A stretch of 64,000 nucleotides of DNA from Candidatus Latescibacterota bacterium (GTDB taxonomy: Bacteria > Latescibacterota > UBA2968 > UBA8231), in the NCBI GenBank assembly GCA_022827835.1, contig JAJEIO010000023.1, positions 78,689-142,688 on the forward strand, read 5' to 3'. The notes under the pieces were generated by a model, which worked only from the letters and a program-made list of their open reading frames with translations, did no database searches and was not told the origin of the DNA. Position 1 is the first letter of the stretch. Every line of letters starts with the position of its first letter. Position numbers and translations under genes: made by a program. This document shows, one piece after another, positions 53,756 to 63,900 of the stretch.

Positions 53756-54745
53756 TCAGCCCAAGAGATCGGCGATGACCGCGCGCTCCTCTTTGAGCTC
53801 GTCTTCGGTGGCCTTGATCTTGGCACGGGCGAAGTCGCTCAACTCCAAACCTTGCACGATCTCCCATCCGCCTTGGCCGTCGCTGCGAATGGGAAAGGAG
53901 AACATCAACCCCTCGTCAATCCCGTAGCTGCCGTCCGAATAGACGCCAGCCGAGAAAAAGTCGCCCGCTGGCGTGGCGCTCTCTACGCTGACGATGTGGT
54001 CGAGCGCGGCATTAGCCGCCGACGCGGCCGACGACAAGCCACGGGCGTCGATGACGGCTGCCCCCCGCTGCTGGACGATTTGGATGAATTCCTCGCGCAA
54101 CCAAGCGTGATGGCCTATGACGTCGGACGCTGGCCGCCCCTCAATTCGCGCATTTTCGGCATCTGGGTACTGCGTGGCGCTGTGGTTGCCCCAGATGGCC
54201 ATATTGGTCACCGCCGAGACTTTGACTCCGGCTTTTTGGGCAAGCTGGGCTTGGGCGCGGTTTTGATCCAGCCGGGTCATCGCGTAGAAGCGGTCGCGGG
54301 GGATACCGGCCTTCTGGCCGTGGCTCATGGCAATCAAGCCATTGGTGTTGGCCGGATTGCCCACGACCAAAACCCGCACATCCGCAGCGGCTCGGGCGAG
54401 CGCTTGGCCTTGGCCGACGAATATCGGGCCGTTCTCCCGAATTAAGTCGCCCCGCTCCATACCGGGGCCGCGCGGCTTGGAGCCAATCAGCAGCCCCCAA
54501 TTGATCCCATCGAAAGCCACTTCAGCTTGGTCGGTAATTACGATGTCGTCGAGAAGCGGAAAGGCGCAGTCGTCGAGTTCCATAACCACGCCTTCGAGGA
54601 CTTTGAGCGCCGGAGTAATCTCCAGCAAGTGCAGCGAGATTCGGACATCGCGACCGAAAACCTCGCCCGAGGCCAAACGCGGCAATATAGCATAGCCGAT
54701 TTGGCCAGCCGCCCCAGTGACGGCTACTTTCACAGTGCGTGCCAT
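53756..54745 (-). CDS. mdh: Malate dehydrogenase
   Basis: 329 aa. [35 protein letters not shown] (substrate Arg residues), [28 protein letters not shown] and the catalytic His in [14 protein letters not shown] place it with the cytosolic-type bacterial MDHs. Interconverts malate and oxaloacetate with NAD. AGGAGG stands 5 nt before the ATG. Leads an operon with the methyltransferase, HAD, DapA-like and PhyH genes, all linked by 0-8 nt junctions. Confidence 0.95.
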   Translation of the reverse strand: MARTVKVAVTGAAGQIGYAILPRLASGEVFGRDVRISLHLLEITPALKVLEGVVMELDDCAFPLLDDIVITDQAEVAFDGINWGLLIGSKPRGPGMERGDLIRENGPIFVGQGQALARAAADVRVLVVGNPANTNGLIAMSHGQKAGIPRDRFYAMTRLDQNRAQAQLAQKAGVKVSAVTNMAIWGNHSATQYPDAENARIEGRPASDVIGHHAWLREEFIQIVQQRGAAVIDARGLSSAASAANAALDHIVSVESATPAGDFFSAGVYSDGSYGIDEGLMFSFPIRSDGQGGWEIVQGLELSDFARAKIKATEDELKEERAVIADLLG

Positions 54746-54828
54746 GTATTCCTCCTAAAAAAGGCAGTTTTTATACATAAGGAAAATCTGCCAAAAAAAT
54801 GCACTCTGTGCAATTCGCGGTCCAGCCA

Positions 54829-54858
54829 TTGACCTCTCCTTGGCTCGCTGATTATCCT
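54829..54858 (+). promoter_or_regulatory. Candidate promoter of the amidohydrolase/deacetylase gene
   Basis: TTGACC, 18-nt spacer, TATCCT; the leader to the ATG at 54903 is about 38 nt. Confidence 0.5.
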
Positions 54859-54902
54859 ACGGTGCTTCCAATACGTGACCTACGGGCGAAAGGACGATCA
54901 TT

Positions 54903-56063
54903 ATGAGCAGCGACTTTGATATCATCATCCAAGGGGGGCATCTAATTGACCCAAAAAACGACATCGACGGACCAGCCGATATTGCCGTCAAGGACGGACT
55001 AGTCGCTGCGGTCGCCGAGCGAATTGAGCCCAGTTCAGCGAAGGTCATCGATGTGTCTGGTCTCTATGTCACCCCGGGCTTAATCGATATCCATGTCCAC
55101 GTCTATGGAGGATATCAGGGCTGGCTCTTCCCCGACCAGCACGCTCTGCCCTACGGCGTAACTACCGTAGTAGATACAGGCGGTGCTGGATGGAAGGATA
55201 TGGCCGACTTCAAGCGCACCATCATCGATCCTGCCCAGACTCGCGTCTTGGCCTTTGTCAATATCGTCGGCGCTGGCATGATCGGTGCTCCCGAACAAGA
55301 TGTCAGCGAAATGGATCCCGCGCTCTGCGCCGCGGCGATTGAGCAGTACCGCGAGTTCGTCGTCGGAGCCAAGTCGGCCCACTTCGGCGGTCCGGGTTGG
55401 GAGTCGGCTGGTGGCGCGATCGAGGCGGCACGACAAAGCGATTCCATCGCCATGATCGATTTTGCCCCCCAACCCACTCGTTCGTACGAAGAATTGCTCG
55501 AGCGCATGAGCCCAGGGGACATCCACACGCACCTCTATGCCGCCCACATCCCTCTACTAGACGAGGACAAAAAAGTTGCAGACTACGTGCGCCAAGCCCG
55601 CCAGCGTGGCATTGTCTTTGACACGGGGCACGGCGGTGGCTCCTTTTGGTTTCGCATTGCCGTACCCGCTATGGCCCAAGACTTCCCTCCGGATACCATT
55701 AGCACGGATCTACACAAGTCCAGCCGCATGCTGCCCAACGCCACCATGCCCATAACTATGTCCAAATTCCTCGGCCTCGGCATGACGTTGAAAGAGGTCG
55801 TCTATCGCTCGACGCACAAACCAGCCGAGGTAATCAGGCACCCCCAGCTAGGGCATCTCAGTATCGGGGCCGAAGCCGACCTAGCGGCTTTCGCCCTGCA
55901 CGAAGGGGATTTTGCCTTTGTCGATTCAGGCCGGGCGCGCATGCGGGGCCAGCAAAAACTCGAATGCGAGCTAACGCTGAGAGCGGGTCGAGTCGTCTGG
56001 GACCTAAACGGCCGCAGCCTAGTGGACTGGGATAAGGCCGGCGAATACCGCCACCTTGCTTAA
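54903..56063 (+). CDS. Amidohydrolase/deacetylase-family metallohydrolase
   Basis: 386 aa. Amidohydrolase-1 pattern: IIIQGGHLIDPKNDIDG with KVIDVSGLYVTPGLIDIHVHVYGG (metal HxH), HTHLYAAHIPL, FDTGHGGGSFWF, and DTISTDLHKSS (metal Asp), then LSIGAEADLAAF. Related to dihydroorotase-like and N-acyl-D-amino-acid deacetylases. GAAAGGACGATCATT precedes the ATG. Divergent from mdh. Confidence 0.88.
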   Translation: MSSDFDIIIQGGHLIDPKNDIDGPADIAVKDGLVAAVAERIEPSSAKVIDVSGLYVTPGLIDIHVHVYGGYQGWLFPDQHALPYGVTTVVDTGGAGWKDMADFKRTIIDPAQTRVLAFVNIVGAGMIGAPEQDVSEMDPALCAAAIEQYREFVVGAKSAHFGGPGWESAGGAIEAARQSDSIAMIDFAPQPTRSYEELLERMSPGDIHTHLYAAHIPLLDEDKKVADYVRQARQRGIVFDTGHGGGSFWFRIAVPAMAQDFPPDTISTDLHKSSRMLPNATMPITMSKFLGLGMTLKEVVYRSTHKPAEVIRHPQLGHLSIGAEADLAAFALHEGDFAFVDSGRARMRGQQKLECELTLRAGRVVWDLNGRSLVDWDKAGEYRHLA

Positions 56064-56089
56064 GACACGCAAGTGCCTTCGCAAACAAC

Positions 56090-56118
56090 TTGACGCAGCG
56101 CTACTCCTTATGTATAAT
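56090..56118 (+). promoter_or_regulatory. Consensus sigma-70 promoter of the second sigma factor gene
   Basis: TTGACG, 17-nt spacer, TATAAT: 11 of 12 consensus positions. Transcript start near 56125, leader about 110 nt. Confidence 0.85.
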
Positions 56119-56184
56119 CAGTTAGTTTCGCCCGTACCTATGATACGCTTACCATTGCACCGAGAGTATTTCGCTGCTGTGAGA

Positions 56185-56205
56185 CACGGCACAAGACCTG
56201 CCGTG
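56185..56205 (+). promoter_or_regulatory. Leader hairpin before the second sigma factor
   Basis: CACGGCA and TGCCGTG form a perfect 7-bp stem with loop CAAGACC, 31 nt before the start codon. It could influence translation or mRNA stability. Confidence 0.4.
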
Positions 56206-56236
56206 CAGGCAACTCCCCTGTACGATGAGAGGCTCT

Positions 56237-57085
56237 ATGCATAATCTGCACGACGAGGAGAACACCCTCCGACTCTATTTCGACGATATTGCTGAATCCA
56301 CGCCCCTTTCGAGAGAACGCGAAGTAGAATTGGCCGATCGCATCAAAAATGGCGATATGCATGCCCGCGAAGAAATGATCAGCGCCAATTTGCGATTTGT
56401 CGTCGATGTGGCTAAGAAGTACCAAAACCGCGGTTTGTCCCTCTCCGACCTGATTAGCGCTGGCAATCTCGGCCTCATCACGGCGGCCGACCGCTTCGAT
56501 GGCACCAAGGGCTACAAGTTTATTTCGTACGCGGTTTGGTGGATCCGTCAGTCCATTCTCCAAACCCTCGCCGAGCACGTGCGCACCGTGCGCCTTCCTC
56601 TCAATAAGGTCAGTTTGCTCAAGGATATTTCCAAAGCCTCGCGCAAATTGGGGCAGCATCGCGCCAGTGAGCCTGACATAGAGGAAATCGCCGCTGAACT
56701 TGAAGTCCCGGCCGAAGAGGTTCTAGAGACCATTCTCAGCGCCCGCGCCGTGTGTTCGCTCGACGAGTCCTTTACCGACGACGACGAGCGCAGCTTGCTC
56801 AACACCTTGGCCGACAATACGGCCGCAGCCCCGGATGCCGACATCCTGAGCGAATCGGCAAGGGAGCAGCTCGAAACAGCTTTGGAAACCCTCGAGGAGC
56901 GCGAATTGCGCATTATCAGGCTCTATTTTGGCCTCGACGGCAACGAGGCCCTGACGCTTGAGGAAATCGGCGACATGATGAACCTCACGCGCGAGCGCAT
57001 CCGCCAGCTCAAAGAGCGGGCGCTCAGTAAGCTGCGCCATCCTTCGCGGCACCAGGTGCTTAAAACGCTAGCTAGCGGTACCTGA
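56237..57085 (+). CDS. RNA polymerase sigma-70 family factor (RpoD-like), second copy
   Basis: 282 aa from the ATG at 56237 (GAGAGG just upstream; the frame also opens at 56225). Region 1.2 NTLRLYFDDIAES, region 2 ANLRFVVDVAKKYQNRG, DLISAGNLGLITAADRFD, KFISYAVWWIRQSI, region 4.2 TLEEIGDMMNLTRERIRQLK. Like the factor at 5592 it lacks region 1.1. Region 2 is almost identical between the two, so their promoter specificities may overlap. tRNA-Tyr follows within 10 nt. Confidence 0.93.
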   Translation: MHNLHDEENTLRLYFDDIAESTPLSREREVELADRIKNGDMHAREEMISANLRFVVDVAKKYQNRGLSLSDLISAGNLGLITAADRFDGTKGYKFISYAVWWIRQSILQTLAEHVRTVRLPLNKVSLLKDISKASRKLGQHRASEPDIEEIAAELEVPAEEVLETILSARAVCSLDESFTDDDERSLLNTLADNTAAAPDADILSESAREQLETALETLEERELRIIRLYFGLDGNEALTLEEIGDMMNLTRERIRQLKERALSKLRHPSRHQVLKTLASGT

Positions 57086-57094
57086 AAATTCGCC

Positions 57095-57180
57095 GGGGGG
57101 ATACCGAAGCGGTCAAACGGGGCAGACTGTAAATCTGTTGGCTTATGCCTTCGTAGGTTCGAATCCTGCTCCCCCCACCA
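57095..57180 (+). tRNA. tRNA-Tyr (GTA)
   Basis: Acceptor GGGGGGA pairs with TCCCCCC; anticodon stem CAGAC...: loop with GTA (CAGACTGTAAATCTG); long class II variable arm; T-arm GTAGG-TTCGAAT-CCTGC; CCA encoded. It lies 9 nt after the sigma gene, so it may be co-transcribed. Confidence 0.97.
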
Positions 57181-57186
57181 CTAATT

Positions 57187-57222
57187 AAAAAGGCCGTTCC
57201 CAGTAAGGAACGGCCTTTTTTT
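57187..57222. terminator. Bidirectional rho-independent terminator
   Basis: AAAAAGGCCGTTCC and GGAACGGCCTTTTT pair over 14 bp around a 6-nt loop, with T runs on both strands. Serves tRNA-Tyr on plus and hemW on minus. Confidence 0.92.
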
Positions 57223-57243
57223 GTTACAATATACAAGCGCGTC

Positions 57244-58374
57244 CTATTGCCCCTCTTCCACGATCCGGTCCAGTTCCACGCTCAAGGCATCAGCCAGCAA
57301 AAACCCCGCCCGAGTCAAACGCAATCTCTGGCCTTCGAGCTCGGCGTATCCAACTTTCTCCAGTTCGGCAAAGCGCCTGTTACTCTGGATGTGTCTGACC
57401 TCTTCTTGGGTCAATTCAACACCCTCTATGGTGCGCAAACCCAGCCATAGACGTTCCCTGCAGGCCGTGTCCGGGGCTATGGTCTCCTCCCCTGCGCACG
57501 GCGACCGGCCTTGGTGCATAGCGTCGAGATAGGCATTGAGATCTCGCGTATTCCAAAATCGCTTCCCAGCGATGAAGCTATGGGCCCCGAGCCCAACACC
57601 TAAGTAAGGAACCCCCGTCCAGTAGCCCCAGTTGTGGCGCGAGCGATAGCCAAGACGGGCGTAGTTCGAAATCTCGTAGTGTTCATAGCCCGCCGTCACT
57701 AACCGAGCGTCGGTCCATTCCAAGGTGCGAGCCTGACAGTCGTCCGCGACAGGTTCCAGCAAGCCCTGACGCTGTCGTTGAGCGAAGATCGTACCTTCTT
57801 CAATGGTGAGGCTATAGACCGAAAGGTGCTCTGGGGCCAAGGCTATAGCCCGCTCGACACTAAAGTGCCAATCGACCTCTGAGCCCCTAGGTACATTGGC
57901 CACCAAATCCAAGCTCACATTGGCAAAACCAGCCGCTCTGGCCGCTTCGTACGCCCTCTCGACATCGGCTGAGCTATGCTGCCGTCCCAAGTGCCGCAGA
58001 TCGGCATCACGCAAAGCCTGCGCGCCAATGCTGATGCGGTTGCACCCGAACGCCTTTAGCCTTGCGAATTTTTCGCGGTCAACGGTCCCAGGGTTGACTT
58101 CAATCGCAATTTCCGCGTCTGGGTGTAGCCCCAAATGTCGCTGAACTGCCTCAAGCATCTGCCCAATTAACGCCGGCTCGACTTGGCTCGGGGTGCCTCC
58201 GCCCAAGAACACAGTCTCCACCGGTCCCGATAAATGGGCCCAAGACTCAATTTCTCGGCATATCGCTTCGGCATATAGGCTGTGGCGGTCTTCTTGGCCG
58301 ACAATCGTGGCAAAGGCGCAGTAGGGACAGCGTTGCGGACAAAACGGAACGTGGATATAGAGGCCCAACGCCAT
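57244..58374 (-). CDS. hemW: HemW-family radical SAM heme chaperone
   Basis: 376 aa. LYIHVPFCPQRCPYCAF gives the CxxxCxxC cluster motif with the extra Phe of the HemN/HemW group. TVFLGGGTPSQVEP, IAIEVNPGTV, ISIGAQALRD, NVSLDLVANVPRG and YSLTIEEGTIFAQ are HemW/HemN signatures. The shorter length and lack of the N-terminal HemN domain favour HemW (delivers heme to cytochromes) over coproporphyrinogen dehydrogenase. Fits an organism rich in cytochromes. Confidence 0.9.
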   Translation of the reverse strand: MALGLYIHVPFCPQRCPYCAFATIVGQEDRHSLYAEAICREIESWAHLSGPVETVFLGGGTPSQVEPALIGQMLEAVQRHLGLHPDAEIAIEVNPGTVDREKFARLKAFGCNRISIGAQALRDADLRHLGRQHSSADVERAYEAARAAGFANVSLDLVANVPRGSEVDWHFSVERAIALAPEHLSVYSLTIEEGTIFAQRQRQGLLEPVADDCQARTLEWTDARLVTAGYEHYEISNYARLGYRSRHNWGYWTGVPYLGVGLGAHSFIAGKRFWNTRDLNAYLDAMHQGRSPCAGEETIAPDTACRERLWLGLRTIEGVELTQEEVRHIQSNRRFAELEKVGYAELEGQRLRLTRAGFLLADALSVELDRIVEEGQ

Positions 58375-58433
58375 TATTTACTTTTGTGGGATTAAGGGAC
58401 GCAGAGTCGGCAAGTACGCCTCTTGCTCATAAA

Positions 58434-60230
58434 TCAGGCTTCCATTTTGAGCGCGGCCAAAAACGCTTCTTGGGGAATTTCCACCTTCCCGAACTGCTTC
58501 ATACGCTTCTTGCCTTCCTTCTGCCTTTCGATCAATTTGCGTTTACGGGTCACATCGCCGCCGTAGCACTTGGCCGTCACATTTTTACGGAATGGCTTAA
58601 CAACCTCGCGGGCGATCACCTTACTCCCCACTGCCCCTTGGATGACCACCTCGAACATCTGTCGTGGGATTAGTTCCTTGAGCCTAGTACAGAGCTGCCG
58701 GCCCCACTCATAGGCCTTGTCGCGATGAATGATCACTGAGAGCGCGTCCAGCGGCTCGCCATTAATCATAATATCAAGCCTAGACAGTTGGCCGGTCCGC
58801 ATCTCCAGATGCTCGTAATCGAATGACGCATAACCCCGCGACACCGACTTGAGGCGATCATAGAAGTCGATCACCACTTCGGCCAAAGGCATCTCAAAAC
58901 TCAGAATCGCCCGGCTGCCATCGAGATACTCGGTATTGCGGTAGCTCCCGCGCCGGTCTGTGCAAATTTTCATCACCGCGCCGATATAATCCCTCGGCAC
59001 CAAGATCTGGACGGCGAGAATCGGCTCGCGCACCTCGTCGATCTCAGCAGCAGGCGGTAGCAAAGAGGGATTGTCCACGTCGATCAGTTCCCCATCCTTG
59101 GTCAGAATCTGGTAGAGTACATTGGGTAAGGTCGTGATGATTTCGACTTGGTACTCGCGGTCGAGGCGCTCCTGGACGATCTCCATGTGCAGAAGACCTA
59201 GGAAGCCGCAGCGAAAACCAAAACCCAACGCTGGCGAGGTCTCCGGCTCATAGGAGAACGCGGCGTCGTTGAGCTTGAGCCGCTCTAAAGCGTCGCGCAG
59301 CACCTCGTATTCCTCTGGGATAACGGGATAAAGGCCGCTGAAAACCATGGGTTTGAGCGGTTGGTACCCAGGTAACGGCTCTACTTCCGCCTCTGCATCA
59401 ACGACCGTGTCACCAACGTGAGCCTCGGCTAGCTCTTTGATTCCAGCGATGAAATAGCCGACTTCGCCGGTCTCAAGTGCTTGAGCTGGCACCCGGTTTA
59501 AGACCAAGTGGCCGACTTCTTCGACTTCGTAGAGCCGTCCAGTGGAGTAGAAGCGAATTTTCTGCCCCTTGTGGATGCGTCCATCAACGACTCGGATAAA
59601 GCAAATTACACCTCGGTACTGGTCGTAGAGCGAATCAAAAATCAGTGCTCGCAACGGCTCCTGCTGACACCCGGCCGGCGGTGGTATGCGATCGACAATA
59701 GCTTCCATTACCTCCTCGATCCCAACCCCCTCTTTGGCGCTGATTTGCAAAATATCCTCGGCTTCCCCTCCCAGAAGATCAAGCACCTGTTGCTGCACTG
59801 CCTCGACCTGAGCTGCGGGCATGTCGATTTTATTGAGCACCGGGATGACGACCAAGTCGCTGTTTAGCGCCAACAGCAAATTGCTTACGGTCTGGGCTTC
59901 CACTCCCTGTGTGGCATCGACGACCAATATCGCCCCTTCGCAGGCCGCCAAACTACGTGACACCTCATAGGTAAAATCCACGTGTCCCGGCGTGTCGATC
60001 AAGTTGAATTGATATATCCTATCGTCGGCTGCCTGATAGTGCATTCGCACGGCGTGGGCCTTGATTGTAATGCCCCGCTCGCGCTCTAAATCCATGCTAT
60101 CGAGTACCTGCTCCTGCATCTGCTTGGCTGTTAGGGTCGCAGTTTTTTCGAGCAGGCGGTCCGCTAGCGTTGATTTGCCGTGATCAATGTGGGCAATGAT
60201 GGAGAGATTGCGAATCTGTGCGATACTCAT
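58434..60230 (-). CDS. lepA: Elongation factor 4 (back-translocating GTPase)
   Basis: 598 aa, standard length. G1 [9 protein letters not shown], G2 [12 protein letters not shown], G3 DTPGHVDF, G4 NKID, followed by the EF-G-like domains and the LepA-specific C-terminal domain ([38 protein letters not shown] shown in part, e.g. [17 protein letters not shown]-like). Cytoplasmic/membrane-associated ribosomal GTPase. Confidence 0.97.
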   Translation of the reverse strand: [598 protein letters not shown]

Positions 60231-60271
60231 AAAATTGTCAATAAGGTTAGTGCGAAGGACTCGACGAGCAG

Positions 60272-60919
60272 TCAGGATCCGCGCTGGCGATATAAGCTCT
60301 CGTCAACCACGCTAGCCATTTGTCGCACATCTAAGGGGAGGGCGAGAAAATCCTTGATCTCGTGGCTTGTGGCGAGCGGGTCGCACAAGACAGCAGAGTA
60401 GTTGACATAGAGCACCTCCATTTGCGGGTGCTCGGCCAACCATTGTTGCACTGCACTCAAATGCCGACCGAAGGCGTCGGCCATCTCGGCGTCGGAAACC
60501 CGGTCACAGGGCTGTCCTCGCCGTGCCAACATCGCCCGCTGCGAAGCCAAAATCTCGTCCATTTTCCGGAGGACGAACACGATTTTGTACGACTTGTAGA
60601 GGGGCAATTGGTCGAGCAATTGGGATATGACCTTGACGGCTTTACCCCTCGCCAATTCGAGCCATGTAGTATCTTTTTCTAGCTGCTTGACCTTCTCGAA
60701 CTCGTAATATCCCCCGGGATTGTCGGCGTCGGCCTCGCGGATACCGTCTGTTAGGGGCAGCAATCCGCCCGCAGCCAACATCTTCATCAGCATCGAGGTG
60801 CCAGAACGGGGCAGACCAGACACAATAGTTATGTACTCGTCCGGCTGTGGAAGTGAGGTCGAATGAGAATACAAAGTAGAGAAAGACAGGCCACAGCATA
60901 ATACGACACACGCTCCCAA
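60272..60919 (-). CDS. Sulfotransferase-like P-loop protein
   Basis: Up to 215 aa. IVSGLPRSGTSMLMKMLAAGG is the PAPS-binding P-loop region (SGLPRSGTS), then VFVLRKMDEILASQRAML with the 3'-phosphate-binding Arg/Ser set. The start is unclear: the longest frame begins at a TTG inside the hairpin 60901-60947, and a TTG at 60874 is the first start beyond it. Neither has an RBS. The family sulfonates carbohydrates, proteins or small molecules. Confidence 0.75.
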   Translation of the reverse strand: MGACVVLCCGLSFSTLYSHSTSLPQPDEYITIVSGLPRSGTSMLMKMLAAGGLLPLTDGIREADADNPGGYYEFEKVKQLEKDTTWLELARGKAVKVISQLLDQLPLYKSYKIVFVLRKMDEILASQRAMLARRGQPCDRVSDAEMADAFGRHLSAVQQWLAEHPQMEVLYVNYSAVLCDPLATSHEIKDFLALPLDVRQMASVVDESLYRQRGS

Positions 60920-60947
60920 AGCCTGGCTCCGGAAGCGTGTGTCGTAT
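60901..60947 (-). terminator. Hairpin after the repeat/autotransporter gene
   Basis: ATACGACACACGCT and AGCGTGTGTCGTAT pair perfectly over 14 bp with a 19-nt loop, 25 nt beyond the barrel gene stop. There is no U run, so its strength as a terminator is uncertain. Confidence 0.55.
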
Positions 60948-60972
60948 ACTGTGCTACATGTGTATGAATCAA

Positions 60973-63900
60973 TTAAAAGACCAGACGTCCACGCAACAGG
61001 AGGCCGTGTTCAGCGGCACCGGCCATGCGCTGCCAGCGCGAACTCTCGAGGCTCACCGACATCGACGAATCCACCTCAAAGCGCGTACCTAAGCGCAACT
61101 GCATGCGCTCTGGTGCTTGCGTCATTCCGCTGTATACAGTGTATACTCCCCGACCGCCAAGTGCGGCTAAACCGTAGCCGACCTCGGCTCTGAGCTGGCC
61201 TTGCGCGTTCATCGTACCCCGGTCCGCTATCTCGGCTACGCTGCGCTCCCACAGCGTCAGATTGTTCGCCTGCGTGCCGTAGGTCGGCATCACCCGCAAC
61301 GACAACCCTCGACCATTGGTGCCAGCCGAGCGCTGGAGCAGCAGATGTGCCCCCCATTCTTGGTATTCGACCGCGTCGTCGCCGTCACTTACCAGACTCC
61401 GCGCCATAGCTTCCAGCGTGAAGCCACCTCCCTCATAGCGCAGGCCACCGCCAACTTCTACGCCGGCCCCGGTCAGTCCGTCGCCGCCATCTTGGCGCAG
61501 AGCAACCTCTAACTCAGGTGTCACCTGCCCATCCATACCCGCTTCGTAAGCATGGGAGGCTTTAAGTGCCAGCCTCAAGCGGTTAGCACTCACGGTCTGT
61601 TCGGCGATCCGGTTTCCACCCTCGCCAACATCGAGAGCTCCCCCCTCGACTTCGACTTGGGCAACTGTGGCCGCAGCCTTGATCCGCAACTGAGTCGGCC
61701 CGCTGGCGAGCAAGTCACCGCTAGCCCCTACACTTGCAGTCCGCAGCGATGTATCACTCGACTGCTGGCCTATAGTTCCCTGTTCGTCGTCAATATCGAG
61801 GTTGCCGCGCCCTAAACCCGCCGTCAACCATACCCCCAACCGCCCTGGCGAGAACCCGACGTACGGATGCAGGCTCAACATGCGAGTCTCATAGGTACCG
61901 TCGACTCGCTCTTCACCGAGCAACGGGGCGGTATAATCGAACGATCCTTGGGCCCACGACAGCGCCAAACCGGTTAGCATTTCGGCACCTGGCCGGGCGT
62001 CCAAACCAATCTGAGCACGGCTTAGGTTGCCCTCCCAATCCAGCGAACCGTCGTCGCTAGACATTTGACCATAATCTCCCCGGCCCCAGAATGTAGGACT
62101 GCCGGGACAAAGGATACATCCTCTGCCAAAACCGAACGGCGTTGCAAAGGACGATCCATTCATAACCTGTGCTAGATTGACCGGACGATTCTCGAATATC
62201 CGGCCGGACTGAATCATGTTGTAGAGAGAAGACTCAGCGGCGAAGCGAAAAGACCTATTCACATCGCCGGCTCTGTCCATATGCTCAAGGCGATTTTCGA
62301 TGGCGCGATTCGTTCCATCGGCAATAGCCAATGCGTACTTGGACAATATCTGTTCGTTGAGCTCCGCAAAACGGTCCGTAGCCGATTCTTCCACTCGAAC
62401 CTCGAAGCTGAGGATAGCTGCGTCCTCAGCAGTCATATTGTCGTCGGAGTCGTGAGCCGTATACGTCAACGTATACGTTCCGACCTCCGCCGGTGTGCCC
62501 GAAAGCATCGGCGACATGGGGTTGGGGTCAAACGTCAGACCCGGCGGCACGTTATCTAGGGTATACGTCAACTCCCCGAACACGACCTCGCCGTCCGGAT
62601 TTAGCGAGAGCAAGTTGCCACCCGAAGCCAAGGGCAACACCAAGTCTTCAATCGCCTCACCATCTATGTACGTCTGGTTAGCCACGTCCCCGCTAAAGCT
62701 GGGCGCGCCATCTACCGTTATGTGAAAGGTCAACTCAGCCGAATCGCCATCGATATCCTCCACCTGATAGACCAAGCGATACACGCCAGTGTGCGTCGGC
62801 GTGCCCGAAAGCGTCCGAGACGCAGCGTCGAAGTTCAGACCCGGCACATTCATATCTAAAGTATATGTCAAGTCGCCGTTGCCGCCCGCAGCCGCAGGGA
62901 ATTCCCACGAATCCATCGCCTCATTCTGACGCAAGATTCGATCCTCAATGACCGCGTCAAAAAAGGTAGGATTACCATCGACTGTCAGGGTGAAGGTCAA
63001 CTCAGCCGAATCGCCATCCTGATCCGTCACCTGATACGTCAACGCATAGCCCTCGGCAGGATGCGACACATGAAGCTCCGGCGTACCCGAAATCGTCCGC
63101 GACGCGGCATCAAACGACAGACCCGGAGGCAAATTCTCCTCATTCAAGCTATAGGTCAACTCGCCGTTGCCGCCCAAAGCCGCAGGCAACTCCAACGGGG
63201 CCATCTCCTCCCCTTCAGGAACCCACTGATTCGTAATAGATCCCTCGAAGAAGGGCATACCATTTACTGAGATCGTGAAGGTCAACGGGGCCGGCTCTTC
63301 GCCATCGACATCCGCCACCCGATACGTCAACCCATACCCTTCGGGAGAATACGACACATTAGGCGACAACTCACCCGAAATCGTCCGAGCCGTGGGATTA
63401 AACGCCAGACCCGGAGGCAACTCCCCTTCCAAGGTATATGTCAATGCCACATTCCCACCAACCGCCTCTGGCAACTCCAAGCTCACCGCCTCACCCGCCG
63501 TGTACTGCTGGTCTTCTACAACCTGATCGCCGAAGCTAGGTATGCCATTCACCGCAATCGTGAAACGCAACGTCACAGCATCGCCATCGACATCGGCCAC
63601 CCCATACGTCAACGCATACCCCTCGGCAACATACAAGTAATCGGCCGGCAGCGTACCTGAAATCGTCCGAGCCGCGTCATCAAACGACAGATCCGGCGGC
63701 AAGTCCCCTTCCAAACTATACGTCAACGCGCCATTCCCACCTGCCGCCTCTGGAAGACCTAAGCTTACCTCATCGCCGGCTGTGTATAACTGGTCGTCTA
63801 CAACCTGAGCACCGAAGCTAGGCATACCATGCACCACTATCGTGAACTCCAAAGCCTCGGGACCATCGCCATCCTGATCCTTCACCTGATACGTCAACGC

